Program-made: the position numbers and the translations under genes
Shown here: one piece after another, positions 8,353 to 15,783 of the stretch
How the letters are laid out: each line of letters starts with the position of its first letter
Numbering within the stretch: position 1 is the stretch's first letter
The notes under the pieces: generated by a model
Seen by the model: the letters and a program-made list of their open reading frames with translations, nothing else
The model's database searches: none
Told to the model about the DNA's origin: nothing
Assembly: GCF_004519405.1 (NCBI RefSeq)
Contig: NZ_SGWI01000005.1
Coordinates: 248,001-312,000 of the forward strand
Source of the DNA: Pseudomonas sp. BCA17
GTDB taxonomy: Bacteria; Pseudomonadota; Gammaproteobacteria; Pseudomonadales; Pseudomonadaceae
Length of the DNA stretch: 64,000 bases
Direction: 5' to 3'

Positions 8353-9087
8353 GTGAGCGTAATCAGTAAATCGATTCTCCTCGTCGACGATGACCAGGAA
8401 ATCCGCGAATTGCTGCAAACCTACCTCAGCCGCGCCGGTTTCCAAGTCCGTGGTGTGTCGGACGGTGCGGGGTTCCGCCAAGCCATGAGCGAGGCGCCGT
8501 GCGATCTGGTCATTCTTGATGTGATGCTGCCCGATGAAGACGGTTTCAGCCTGTGTCGGTGGGTTCGCCAGCATCCGCGTCAGGCGCAGGTGCCAATCAT
8601 CATGCTGACTGCCAGTTCCGACGAAACCGACCGGGTGATCGGCCTGGAGCTGGGTGCCGACGATTACATCGGCAAGCCCTTCAGCCCCCGTGAGTTGCAG
8701 GCGCGGATCAAGGCCCTGTTGCGTCGCGCCCAGTTTGGCCAGGAGCGCAGCGGTGCAGGAGACGTTCTGGTGTTTGACGAGTGGCGGCTGGATATGATCA
8801 GCCACCGCTTGTTTCATGTGGATGGCGAAGAGGTGATCCTCTCCGGTGCCGACTTTGCGCTGCTCAAGCTGTTCCTTGACCATCCTCAGCAGATTCTCGA
8901 CCGCGACACCATCGGCAACGCCACGCGCGGTCGCGACCTGATGCCACTGGACCGTATCGTCGACATGGCCGTCAGCCGCTTGCGCCAGCGCCTGCGCGAT
9001 ACCGAAAAACCCCCACGGCTGATCCGCACCGTGCGCGGCAGCGGTTATCAACTGGCAGCCAGCGTGGTTGCCGGCAATGCCCACTGA
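8353..9087 (+). CDS. gltR: OmpR-family response regulator of glucose uptake
   Basis: 244 residues. Receiver domain with the acidic pocket VDDD at 11-14, phosphorylation site Asp56 in LVILDVMLP and the lysine in GKPFSPREL, followed by a winged-helix DNA-binding domain (VDMAVSRLRQRLRD, RTVRGSGYQL). The GTG start at 8353 is chosen because a strong AAGGAGG lies six bases before it; longer in-frame starts would run back into glk. In Pseudomonas GltR controls the outer-membrane porin and ABC importer for glucose. It overlaps gtrS by 11 bases. Confidence 0.92.
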   Translation: MSVISKSILLVDDDQEIRELLQTYLSRAGFQVRGVSDGAGFRQAMSEAPCDLVILDVMLPDEDGFSLCRWVRQHPRQAQVPIIMLTASSDETDRVIGLELGADDYIGKPFSPRELQARIKALLRRAQFGQERSGAGDVLVFDEWRLDMISHRLFHVDGEEVILSGADFALLKLFLDHPQQILDRDTIGNATRGRDLMPLDRIVDMAVSRLRQRLRDTEKPPRLIRTVRGSGYQLAASVVAGNAH

Positions 9088-10546
9088 GCGTTTGACCGAG
9101 CGCCGCGCGCGCTTTCCTGTGCCACGCTCATTGCTGGGGCGCATGTTGTTGCTGACCCTGCTCGTGGTCCTGTTTGCTCAGGCGCTGTCCAGCGTGATCT
9201 GGGTCTCGCAATTGCGTGCGACTCAGCTTGAAGGCTTGGTCACCAGCGCCCGAAGCCTGGCGCATTCGATGACCGCCAGCGTGAGTTACTTCCGCTCGTT
9301 GCCGGTGGCCTATCGTCCGTTGGTGCTCGATCAACTGCGCAGCATGGGCGGCACCCGTTTCGTGGTGACCCTCAATGATCGGCCATTGGACATGGCGATA
9401 CTGCCGCAGACGCCGCGCAAGCAGGCGGTGCTTGAAGCGGTGGATGAAGTGCTGCGCCAGACCCTCGGCGCCGATGTGCATATCTCGGTCGAGTTTGTCA
9501 GTGCCGAAGACCTGCGGATTTTCAACGCCGGCTTGAAGCTCGATGAACTGCCGCGCTCCTGGGCGCATTACGCGCTGACGTTGGAACCGGTGAACCCGCC
9601 AGTGCTGGTGACCCAGATCCAGCTTGCGCCGGGTGAATGGCTGTACATTGCCTCGCTGTTGCCCGAGCCCTACACCAGCCTGGAAGAACAGGGCCTGCCG
9701 GCCCAGCAGGTGTGGTTTATCGTGCTGACCAGCGGCTTGCTGTTGTTGTTCATCGGCCTGCTGGTGCACTGGCAGAGCCGGCCGCTCAAGCGTCTGGCGC
9801 GGGCGGCGCGGGATATGTCTCTGGGTGCCGATGTAGAGCCGGTGGCCGAAGGCGGCGGCAGCGAAGTGGTGGAAGTGGGCCGTGCCTTCAACGCCATGCG
9901 TGAGCGCATCAGCCGTTACCTGACCGAGCGCAGCCAATTATTCAGTGCGATCTCCCATGACCTGCGCACGCCGATCACCCGCTTGCGCCTGCGCGTGGAG
10001 TTGCTGGAAGACGAGAACCTGCAAACCAAATTCGGCCGCGACCTGGACGAATTGGAGCTGCTGGTAAAAGGCGCGCTGCAATGTGTGAAAGACACGGACA
10101 TCCATGAAAACATCGAGCCGGTGGACTTGAATCATGTGCTCGACTGCCTGGTAGAACCGTACCTGGCGCCCAACGGTAATGGCCGTATCACCCAGGACGG
10201 TCGTGCACTGGCGCCGTACCCGGGCAAGCCACTGGCGCTCAAGCGCTGCATCGGCAATCTGATCGACAACGCCTTGAAGTACGGGCAGAACGCTCACTTG
10301 CATATCGAGGACGATGGCGTGGACTTTATCCTGCACGTCGACGACGAAGGCCCCGGCGTGCCGGAGCAGCGTCTGGAGCAAGTCTTCGAACCGCACTTTC
10401 GCCTGGCCGGGCAGCAACAGGGCTATGGCCTTGGGTTGGGGATCGCGCGCAACATCGCCCACAGCCATGGCGGGGAGGTGAGCCTGCAGAATCTACGGGA
10501 AGGTGGCCTGCGGGTAACCCTGCAATTGCCCCGGACCCTGGACTGA
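9077..10546 (+). CDS. gtrS: Sensor histidine kinase, partner of GltR
   Basis: 489 residues from the ATG at 9077, which overlaps the end of gltR; an upstream TTG at 9068 is possible. Two membrane segments (about 20-45 and 215-240) flank a periplasmic domain, then HAMP (SRPLKRLARAARDM), the phospho-acceptor histidine near residue 294 in SAISHDLRTPITRLR, and the ATPase motifs IGNLIDNALKYG, DEGPGVP and GYGLGLGIA. In P. aeruginosa GtrS is reported to respond to 2-ketogluconate and 6-phosphogluconate, which fits its operon with edd and glk. Confidence 0.9.
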   Translation: MPTERLTERRARFPVPRSLLGRMLLLTLLVVLFAQALSSVIWVSQLRATQLEGLVTSARSLAHSMTASVSYFRSLPVAYRPLVLDQLRSMGGTRFVVTLNDRPLDMAILPQTPRKQAVLEAVDEVLRQTLGADVHISVEFVSAEDLRIFNAGLKLDELPRSWAHYALTLEPVNPPVLVTQIQLAPGEWLYIASLLPEPYTSLEEQGLPAQQVWFIVLTSGLLLLFIGLLVHWQSRPLKRLARAARDMSLGADVEPVAEGGGSEVVEVGRAFNAMRERISRYLTERSQLFSAISHDLRTPITRLRLRVELLEDENLQTKFGRDLDELELLVKGALQCVKDTDIHENIEPVDLNHVLDCLVEPYLAPNGNGRITQDGRALAPYPGKPLALKRCIGNLIDNALKYGQNAHLHIEDDGVDFILHVDDEGPGVPEQRLEQVFEPHFRLAGQQQGYGLGLGIARNIAHSHGGEVSLQNLREGGLRVTLQLPRTLD

Positions 10547-10565
10547 AAAAACACCGCTGGGCAAA

Positions 10566-10593
10566 TGTGGGAGGGAGCAACCCCACCCACATG
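10566..10593. repeat. REP-like hairpin after gtrS
   Basis: ATGTGGG and CCCACAT arms enclose GAGGGAGCAACCCCA-type sequence. It looks like a shortened member of the REP palindromes seen at 12511, 14207 and 58221. It lies between the convergent ends of gtrS and the AraC-family gene and may also stop transcription, though no T-run follows. Confidence 0.5.
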
Positions 10594-10607
10594 CTGCTGC
10601 GTATGAA

Positions 10608-11537
10608 TCAGATGCTTTGACGCAGCCTGGCCAAATCTCTCAAGGGCGGCGCCCCAAACAACCGGCTGTACTCCCGGCTGAACTGCGACGGGCTTTCATA
10701 CCCGACCCGATACCCCGCCGCCGACGCCTCCAGCCCCTCGGCGATCATCAGCCGTCGCGCTTCCTGCAGGCGCAACTGCTTCTGATATTGCAGCGGGCTC
10801 ATGGCGGTGATCGCCTTGAAGCGATGGTGCAAGGTCGAAACGCTGAGGTTCACCTCCTTGGCCAGGTCATCGATACGCAACGGTTGTTCGTAGTTGCCGT
10901 TCAACCAGGTGATCGCCTGGCTGACACGGTGGCTCTGACTGTTGGCTACGGCGATTTCATACAGCCGATAGCCCTGCGGTCCACGTAATAGACGGTAGAG
11001 GATCTCGCGGTTGATCAATGGCGCGAGCATGGCGATGTCTTTGGGCGTGTCCAACAGGCGCGCCAGACGCAGCACGGCGTCGAGCAATTGGCTGTCGATC
11101 CGGTCGACGTACATGCCGCGGGACGTAGGGCGCGAAGGCACGCCCATCGGCCCGGCCTCGGCGATCAGGGCGGTGAGCTGAGCCGGGTCGATGTTGATAC
11201 GCACCGACAGGTTGGGGTCTTGCGGCGTGGCATCGATGATCCGCCCGGCCACCGGCATGGCAACCGAGAACACCAGGTAGTTGAGCGGGTCGTAGGCAAA
11301 GATTTCGTCGGCCAGGCGTACTTCCTTGCTGCCACTGGCGAGGATACACAAGGCCGGCTCTACCAGTACCGGCATGAAATCGCGCGGAGTGTTATGGCGG
11401 TTCAGGTACAGCGAGGTGATTGCCGTGCCGTAGGAACCGTCTTCCCAGGTATGGCGTTGCACGATGCTGGCCAGCTCGGCGCGCTGTTTTTCCATCTCGG
11501 CATCGAGGGGAATCAGTTGATGTTCAGGCGACGACAT
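10608..11537 (-). CDS. AraC-family transcriptional regulator
   Basis: 309 residues. N-terminal AraC_N-type ligand domain (TAITSLYLNRHNTP, VFSVAMPVAGRI) and a C-terminal double helix-turn-helix: IDDLAKEVNLSVSTLHHRFKAITAMSP and GYRVGYESPSQFSREYSRLFG. Proteins of this architecture usually control a neighbouring oxidoreductase or monooxygenase. It is divergent from an ABM-fold gene across 327 bases that hold matching inverted half-sites (11609-11749), so autoregulation and control of that gene are likely. The effector is unknown. Confidence 0.9.
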   Translation of the reverse strand: MSSPEHQLIPLDAEMEKQRAELASIVQRHTWEDGSYGTAITSLYLNRHNTPRDFMPVLVEPALCILASGSKEVRLADEIFAYDPLNYLVFSVAMPVAGRIIDATPQDPNLSVRINIDPAQLTALIAEAGPMGVPSRPTSRGMYVDRIDSQLLDAVLRLARLLDTPKDIAMLAPLINREILYRLLRGPQGYRLYEIAVANSQSHRVSQAITWLNGNYEQPLRIDDLAKEVNLSVSTLHHRFKAITAMSPLQYQKQLRLQEARRLMIAEGLEASAAGYRVGYESPSQFSREYSRLFGAPPLRDLARLRQSI

Positions 11538-11608
11538 GGAGTGTCCTCTACACGCTTGTTCGATGGGCTCAGCTTAGTGGGGGCTTTCAAAAAGTGTTAC
11601 GTGGATTC

Positions 11609-11749
11609 TGCACAATCCTTGCCTGATCCTGCGATATGTCGTGAATCAGGCAAGCGCAGGCCCCGTCATCTCCCTGAAACACTGAGTGTGTGCCTGGCAT
11701 ATATCCTGCGCGCCAGATGACCTGTCTACGCTTTTCGCAGGATTGTGCA
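11609..11749. promoter_or_regulatory. Paired inverted half-sites in the AraC-regulator intergenic region
   Basis: TGCACAATCCT at 11609-11619 and its exact reverse complement AGGATTGTGCA at 11739-11749 lie 119 bases apart, one 72 bases from the regulator start and the other 116 bases from the ABM gene start. Related CCTGCG sequences follow each half-site. Eleven identical bases in inverted orientation in a 327-base gap is unlikely by chance and suits an AraC-type protein that binds both promoters or loops the DNA. No gene was seen in this gap. Confidence 0.55.
11618..11654. repeat. Perfect 10-17-10 inverted repeat
   Basis: CTTGCCTGAT and ATCAGGCAAG flank a 17-base spacer. It overlaps the left half-site of the larger operator pair and lies 80-117 bases upstream of the AraC-family start. 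It could be a second regulator site or a hairpin in a divergent leader; no T-run suggests it is not a terminator. Confidence 0.5.
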
Positions 11750-11864
11750 ATAAGCCTGCAGGAATCGACTAACCGCGCTCGCACCCGCGCCGTTATCTTT
11801 GATCCTGTGGCAACACGCCCTCACCGTGCTTGCCGAGTATCACTTCTCAACGGGAGAGTCGAAC

Positions 11865-12206
11865 ATGTCCACCCCCATTCCCGCGAGCCATATGGCCTTT
11901 ATCCGTGCCCGTACCGGGTGCAGCACCGAACTCGGTGCACGCTTGAGCAGTTTGATCGAACCGGGCCGTCAGGCTCAGGGTTGCCTGCAATTCTCGTTGC
12001 AGCACTCCCAGGTCGATCCCGATGTGTGGCTGGTCTCGGGTTTCTGGAGCAGCGAACAGGCGATGAGTGCCTACTTCAATTCGCCGGCCCTGATGATCTT
12101 TACCGAGCTGTTGAACGACATGGTAGTGCGCAGCATGGACTTCCAGACCTTCACCGATGCATCTGCCGTGAAAGCCTACGGCGAGTACCTGCAACTCGCC
12201 GGTTGA
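11865..12206 (+). CDS. Antibiotic-biosynthesis-monooxygenase (ABM) fold protein
   Basis: 113 residues, a single dimeric alpha-beta barrel domain. The features are the N-terminal strand HMAFIRARTG, a helix around ELGARLSSLIEPG, then GCLQFSLQHS, WLVSGFWSSEQAMSAYF and a C-terminal strand with MDFQTF. The ATG at 11865 follows GGGAGAG. Such small proteins act as quinol or polyketide monooxygenases or merely bind heme or substrates; the sequence does not say which. It is divergent from, and probably controlled by, the AraC-family regulator. Confidence 0.75.
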   Translation: MSTPIPASHMAFIRARTGCSTELGARLSSLIEPGRQAQGCLQFSLQHSQVDPDVWLVSGFWSSEQAMSAYFNSPALMIFTELLNDMVVRSMDFQTFTDASAVKAYGEYLQLAG

Positions 12207-12247
12207 GGGTTAGAATGGCCGACTTTCCATTGGCCAGGACCTGCAAC

Positions 12248-12493
12248 ATGGCACGTAAACAGTTTGCCCACCACGAAGCCGTTTCCGCCGTAGTACCGGG
12301 CGAAGGGGGCTATAGCGCCGCCGTTGCCGTCAAGGCACTGGATGGCATGGGCGCACCCCGTTTTCACAAGATCCTTGATGGACAAAAGTTCAAGACCGCC
12401 TCCGACGCTGATGATGCAGCGACGCTGCAGCTTGATTACCTGGTCGATGTGGATGAAGACGGTCAACTCTCTTGGGCAACTGCCGCCAACTGA
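12248..12493 (+). CDS. Small conserved-looking protein of unknown function
   Basis: 81 residues from the ATG at 12248 (AGGA ten bases before); an in-frame ATG at 12215 after GAGGG would add 11 residues. No family recognised. It begins MARKQFAHHEAVSAVVPGEG, is hydrophilic, has an acidic C-terminal third (DADDAATLQLDYLVDVDEDG), and no signal peptide or membrane segment. It starts 41 bases after the ABM gene on the same strand and ends just before a REPIN. Codon use looks normal for the genome, so it is probably real. Confidence 0.6.
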   Translation: MARKQFAHHEAVSAVVPGEGGYSAAVAVKALDGMGAPRFHKILDGQKFKTASDADDAATLQLDYLVDVDEDGQLSWATAAN

Positions 12494-12510
12494 AGAACGC
12501 TGCCAATCCC

Positions 12511-12603
12511 AATGTGGAGTGGGCTTGCTCGCGAATGCGGCGCGTCAGTCGATAGTGCTGTGACTGACCCACCGCTCTCGCGAGCAAGCCCGCTCCCACA
12601 GGT
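12511..12603. repeat. REPIN (two inverted REP palindromes), GCTCGCGA class
   Basis: GTGGAGTGGGCTTGCTCGCG and CGCGAGCAAGCCCGCTCCCA are inverted copies flanking an inner palindrome GTCAGTC...GACTGAC. This is the typical REP doublet of fluorescent pseudomonads, lying between two convergent genes. It may form a cruciform or a long RNA hairpin that ends both transcripts. No RAYT transposase is in the window. Confidence 0.88.
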
Positions 12604-12618
12604 TTTATTGCCGTTCAG

Positions 12619-13251
12619 TCAGCGTGGTGCTGCGCCTGGGCGATACATTTTGAACAGCGCCTCCGGCCCCAGCTGGAAGTAGTCCGCCGGGCCGCCGCCG
12701 CGCAAAATCGGTTCGGCGGCAGCGGTATCGTAGATGCCATCCTTGAGCAACCACTTGGCGATGTGCACCGCGACCACCTCGCCCAGCACCAGCCAGCTCG
12801 GCACCAGCTGCTTGTCGGCGCGTTGCAGTTGAATGATCTGCGTCACCTTGCATTCAAACGATACCGGGCTCTCGCCCACCCGCGGTACGCCTACGATTTT
12901 CGAGGCCACCGGCGTCAGGCCGGATAATTCGAATTCGTTGACCTCTGGCGATACGGCGGCGCAACTCTGGTTCATCTGCTCGGCCAACGGGCGGGTGGCC
13001 AGGTTCCATACAAACTCGCCGGTCTGTTCGATGTTGTTGAGGCTGTCTTTACGCCCGACGCTGGAAAACCCGATGATCGGCGGAATGTAGTTGAACGCAT
13101 TGAAGAAACTGTAGGGCGCCAGGTTCAGGCGGCCTTCGCGGTCGTGGGAAGAAATCCAGCCGATCGGCCGTGGCCCGACGATGGCATTGAACGGATCATG
13201 GGGCAGGCCGTGACCGTTGGCGGGTTCGTAGAAGTGGATATCGTCAGACAT
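12619..13251 (-). CDS. Flavin reductase-like (FMN-binding split barrel) protein
   Basis: 210 residues with the flavin-reductase-like domain over most of its length: HDPFNAIVGPRPIGWISS at the start, then NLAPYSFFNAFNYIPPIIGFSS and SFECKVTQIIQLQ, the pattern that binds FMN. Such enzymes supply reduced flavin to a partner monooxygenase or act on their own. It is divergent from a four-repeat membrane protein, with phased direct repeats between. The partner, if any, is not evident; the ABM-fold gene 400 bases downstream is a possible one. Confidence 0.85.
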   Translation of the reverse strand: MSDDIHFYEPANGHGLPHDPFNAIVGPRPIGWISSHDREGRLNLAPYSFFNAFNYIPPIIGFSSVGRKDSLNNIEQTGEFVWNLATRPLAEQMNQSCAAVSPEVNEFELSGLTPVASKIVGVPRVGESPVSFECKVTQIIQLQRADKQLVPSWLVLGEVVAVHIAKWLLKDGIYDTAAAEPILRGGGPADYFQLGPEALFKMYRPGAAPR

Positions 13252-13309
13252 GGCCAGGAGTTCCTGCTGGTGGCTTTGGGGAGGAGGCCATACTGCAAGG
13301 CACAGCGCT

Positions 13310-13362
13310 GAATTTCCATCGGCCGTATGGAATTTTCATTGATTGCCCACCGAATTTTCACA
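13310..13362. promoter_or_regulatory. Three phased direct repeats GAATTTYCA
   Basis: GAATTTCCATC at 13310, GAATTTTCATT at 13330 and GAATTTTCACA at 13352 share GAATTTYCA and are 20 and 22 bases apart, i.e. two helical turns each. They lie in the 193-base gap between the divergent flavin reductase and membrane-protein genes. This pattern suits a regulator that binds several monomers or dimers on one face of the DNA. The protein is unknown. Confidence 0.5.
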
Positions 13363-13444
13363 GCTCTGCATTCAGTCTGCGCGCCAGGTCGACACCCCTC
13401 TAAGTCGGCGTATTGAAAGACTGTGCTTCGGAGCCTTCTGCACC

Positions 13445-14200
13445 ATGAACAAACTTCCTCAGATCACTCTGGCGTTCTGGGTCATGAAAATCTGCGCAAC
13501 TACCTTGGGCGAAACCGCCGGGGATTTGCTGTCGATGACCCTGAACGTTGGCTACGCCATCAGCTCGATGATCTTGATCAGCGTGTTCCTCGTTACCTTG
13601 CTGACGCAACTCTGGTCGAAAACCTACAACCCGGTGCTGTACTGGATCGTGATTTTGTCCACCAGCACGGCGGGCACCACCATGTCTGACTTCATGGACC
13701 GCACCCTGGGGCTGGGTTACGCCACAGGTTCCATGATCCTGATCGCGATCCTGATGATCATCTTCGCGTTGTGGCACCTCAGCGGCGACTCGCTGAACGT
13801 GAACAAAGTGCAGACCTTCCGGGGTGAATTGTTCTACTGGATGGCCATCCTGTTCTCCAACACCTTGGGCACGGCATTGGGCGACTTCCTGGCGGATGAC
13901 TCCGGGCTGGGTTTCGCCGGCGGCGCCTTGTTGATCGGCTCGGCGATTGCGGTGGTGGTGGCACTCAAGTACTTCACCAGGATCTCGTCGGTGCTGTTGT
14001 TCTGGGTGGCGTTTGTACTGACCCGGCCGTTTGGTGCGACGCTGGGTGACTTCCTCACCAAGCCCTATGAAAAGGGCGGCCTGGATTTCGGCACCATCGG
14101 TTCGTCGGCGGTGTTGGCGGCCGTACTGGTGGTGATGATTGCCGGCGCGTCGTATGCGCAACGCAAGTACGGGCGCGCTCCGGTAGCGGAAATTTCCTGA
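13445..14200 (+). CDS. Membrane protein with four internal G-x-x-x-x-D-F-L repeats (COG4705-like)
   Basis: 251 residues, mostly hydrophobic, with about seven to eight membrane segments. The start ATG at 13445 follows CGGAG. Four repeats are visible: TLGETAGDLL, TAGTTMSDFM, TLGTALGDFL and PFGATLGDFL, with Asp27, Asp82, Asp147 and Asp202 spaced 55, 65 and 55 residues; each is followed by a GYA/GFA/GTI-type glycine segment. This indicates a protein built from two duplicated units, with four acidic residues in or near the membrane. I recall the family as a predicted membrane protein of unknown function; a cation transporter is my inference. Confidence 0.82.
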   Translation: MNKLPQITLAFWVMKICATTLGETAGDLLSMTLNVGYAISSMILISVFLVTLLTQLWSKTYNPVLYWIVILSTSTAGTTMSDFMDRTLGLGYATGSMILIAILMIIFALWHLSGDSLNVNKVQTFRGELFYWMAILFSNTLGTALGDFLADDSGLGFAGGALLIGSAIAVVVALKYFTRISSVLLFWVAFVLTRPFGATLGDFLTKPYEKGGLDFGTIGSSAVLAAVLVVMIAGASYAQRKYGRAPVAEIS

Positions 14201-14206
14201 TTCCAA

Positions 14207-14296
14207 ATGCAGGAGGGGGCTTGCTGCCGATGGCGTGCGTCAGTCAGTTATTTGTGACTGACGCACCGCCATCGGGAGCAAGCCCCCTCTCACATT
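14207..14296. repeat. REPIN, GCTCCCGA class
   Basis: AGGAGGGGGCTTGCTGCCGA and TCGGGAGCAAGCCCCCTCT are inverted REP copies around a perfect inner palindrome GCGTCAGTCA...TGACTGACGC. It fills the whole gap between the convergent membrane-protein and kgtP genes, leaving seven and one bases on either side. The left arm has one mismatch (CTGCC for CTCCC). Confidence 0.88.
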
Positions 14297-14297
14297 C

Positions 14298-15617
14298 TTA
14301 GTCCGTAGTGATGCGCGAGTGCTTGCGGGTGTCTTTCATGGTCACGTAGACCAGCAACGACACTGCGATACAGGCGGTCACGTACCAGTAGTAACCGGTT
14401 TCCATGCCGATGCTCTTGAACCAGAGCGCGATGTATTCAGCGGTACCGCCGAAGATCGACACGGTCAGCGCATACGGCAGGCCCACGCCCAGGGCACGGA
14501 TCTCGGTGGGGAACAGCTCGGCCTTCACCACGGCGTTGATCGAGGTGTAGCCGCTGACGATGATCAGCGCCGCCATGATCAGGAAGAACGCGCCCCACCA
14601 GGTCTGGATGGTGTGCAGGGTGGTGAGGATCGGTACGGTGCAGAGCGTGCCGAGGATGCCGAAGGCGATCAGGATCGGCCGACGGCCAACCTTGTCCGAG
14701 AGCCCGCCGACGAGGGGTTGCAGGCACATGAACAGAAACAGCGTGGCTGCCGAGATGGTGGTGGAGTCGGAGATGCTCATGCCGACGGTGTTCACCAGGT
14801 ATTTCTGCATGTAAGTGGTGTAGGTGTAGAACGCCAGGGTGCCACCCATGGTCAGGCCGACCACGGTCATCAGTTCCTTGGGATGACGCAGCAAGGTGCG
14901 CATCGCGCTTTCCTTGGCTTTCTCCTTTTTGGTGAACGACTCGGTTTCTTCCATGCCACGACGCAGGTACAGCGCGACGACCGCGCACAGGGCGCCGATG
15001 GCAAACGGGATGCGCCAGCCCCAGGCATACAGTTGTTCGGTGGTCAGCACTTGTTGCAGCACGATCAACACCGCCAGCGCGATGAGCTGGCCGGAGATCA
15101 GGGTCACGTACTGGAAGCTTGAGAAGAAACCGCGACGTTCCTTGGTCGCCATTTCACTCAGGTAAGTGGCCGAAGTGCCGTATTCACCACCCACCGACAA
15201 ACCTTGCAGCAGGCGCGCGAAGACCAGCAGGATCGGCGCGCCGATGCCGATGGTGTCGTAGCCGGGGCTCAGGGCGATCAGCAGCGAACCGAAGCACATC
15301 AGCAGGACCGATGCCATCAGTGCCGCCTTGCGGCCCTTGTAGTCGGCGTACATCCCCATCAACCAGCCGCCGATAGGGCGCATCAGGAAACCCACGGCGA
15401 AGATCGCAGCGGTGTTCATCAATTGGGCGGTGGAGGAGCCTGCCGGGAAGAAGGTCTTGGCGAAGTACAACGAGAAGGCGGCGTAGACGTACCAGTCATA
15501 CCACTCGACCATGTTGCCGACCGAACCACTGAAAATCGATTTGATGCGGCTGGAGGTGGTGCGCTCTTTTGCCGGCGCGGCCGCCGACCCCAGAGGCAGG
15601 GTGTTGGAGTTATCCAT
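14298..15617 (-). CDS. kgtP: 2-Oxoglutarate permease (MFS, metabolite:H+ symporter)
   Basis: 439 residues with 12 membrane segments. Imports 2-oxoglutarate with protons across the inner membrane. Segments GNMVEWYDWYVYAAFSLYFA, GFLMRPIGGWLMG, RLLQGLSVGGEYGTSATYLS and FQYVTLISGQL closely match E. coli KgtP as I remember it. The ATG at 15617 is preferred over one at 15632 because AAGGA stands nine bases before it and nothing stands before the other. Upstream is a -24/-12 promoter and an inverted repeat, then the genes for an NtrC-family two-component system on the same strand. Confidence 0.92.
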   Translation of the reverse strand: MDNSNTLPLGSAAAPAKERTTSSRIKSIFSGSVGNMVEWYDWYVYAAFSLYFAKTFFPAGSSTAQLMNTAAIFAVGFLMRPIGGWLMGMYADYKGRKAALMASVLLMCFGSLLIALSPGYDTIGIGAPILLVFARLLQGLSVGGEYGTSATYLSEMATKERRGFFSSFQYVTLISGQLIALAVLIVLQQVLTTEQLYAWGWRIPFAIGALCAVVALYLRRGMEETESFTKKEKAKESAMRTLLRHPKELMTVVGLTMGGTLAFYTYTTYMQKYLVNTVGMSISDSTTISAATLFLFMCLQPLVGGLSDKVGRRPILIAFGILGTLCTVPILTTLHTIQTWWGAFFLIMAALIIVSGYTSINAVVKAELFPTEIRALGVGLPYALTVSIFGGTAEYIALWFKSIGMETGYYWYVTACIAVSLLVYVTMKDTRKHSRITTD

Positions 15618-15680
15618 TGAAGGATCCTTCATCTAGTTGTTTTTATGAAGCAGCGCGTGCGCAGCCTGGTTCGGGCTATA

Positions 15681-15695
15681 GCAGGAGCTGTGCCA
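15681..15695 (-). promoter_or_regulatory. Sigma-54 (-24/-12) promoter of kgtP
   Basis: On the minus strand TGGCACAGCTCCTGC fits TGGCAC-N5-TTGC with a single C-for-T change; the invariant GG and GC are correctly spaced. It lies 64 bases before the kgtP start codon. The neighbouring response regulator has a sigma-54 contact motif, which supports the assignment. Confidence 0.82.
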
Positions 15696-15742
15696 GGAGG
15701 ATGAAGGCCCGGTCTAGAAGGGTTGCAGGATTATTTTGAGCG

Positions 15743-15762
15743 GAAAACCGCCGATGGTTTTC
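15743..15762. promoter_or_regulatory. Candidate enhancer (UAS) for the sigma-54 activator
   Basis: GAAAACC-GCCGAT-GGTTTTC is a perfect 7-6-7 inverted repeat about 58 bases upstream of the -24 element. NtrC-family activators bind such dyads at 80-150 bases upstream of the start site. No T-run follows on the minus strand, so it is less likely to be the terminator of the regulator gene. Confidence 0.55.
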
Positions 15763-15783
15763 AGGTGATGAGCGAAAGTCCGC

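Noticed and set aside
12511..14296. Repeated sequences between genes as a CRISPR array
   Set aside because: The repeats are inverted REP doublets, not direct repeats with regular spacers, and no cas gene is near.
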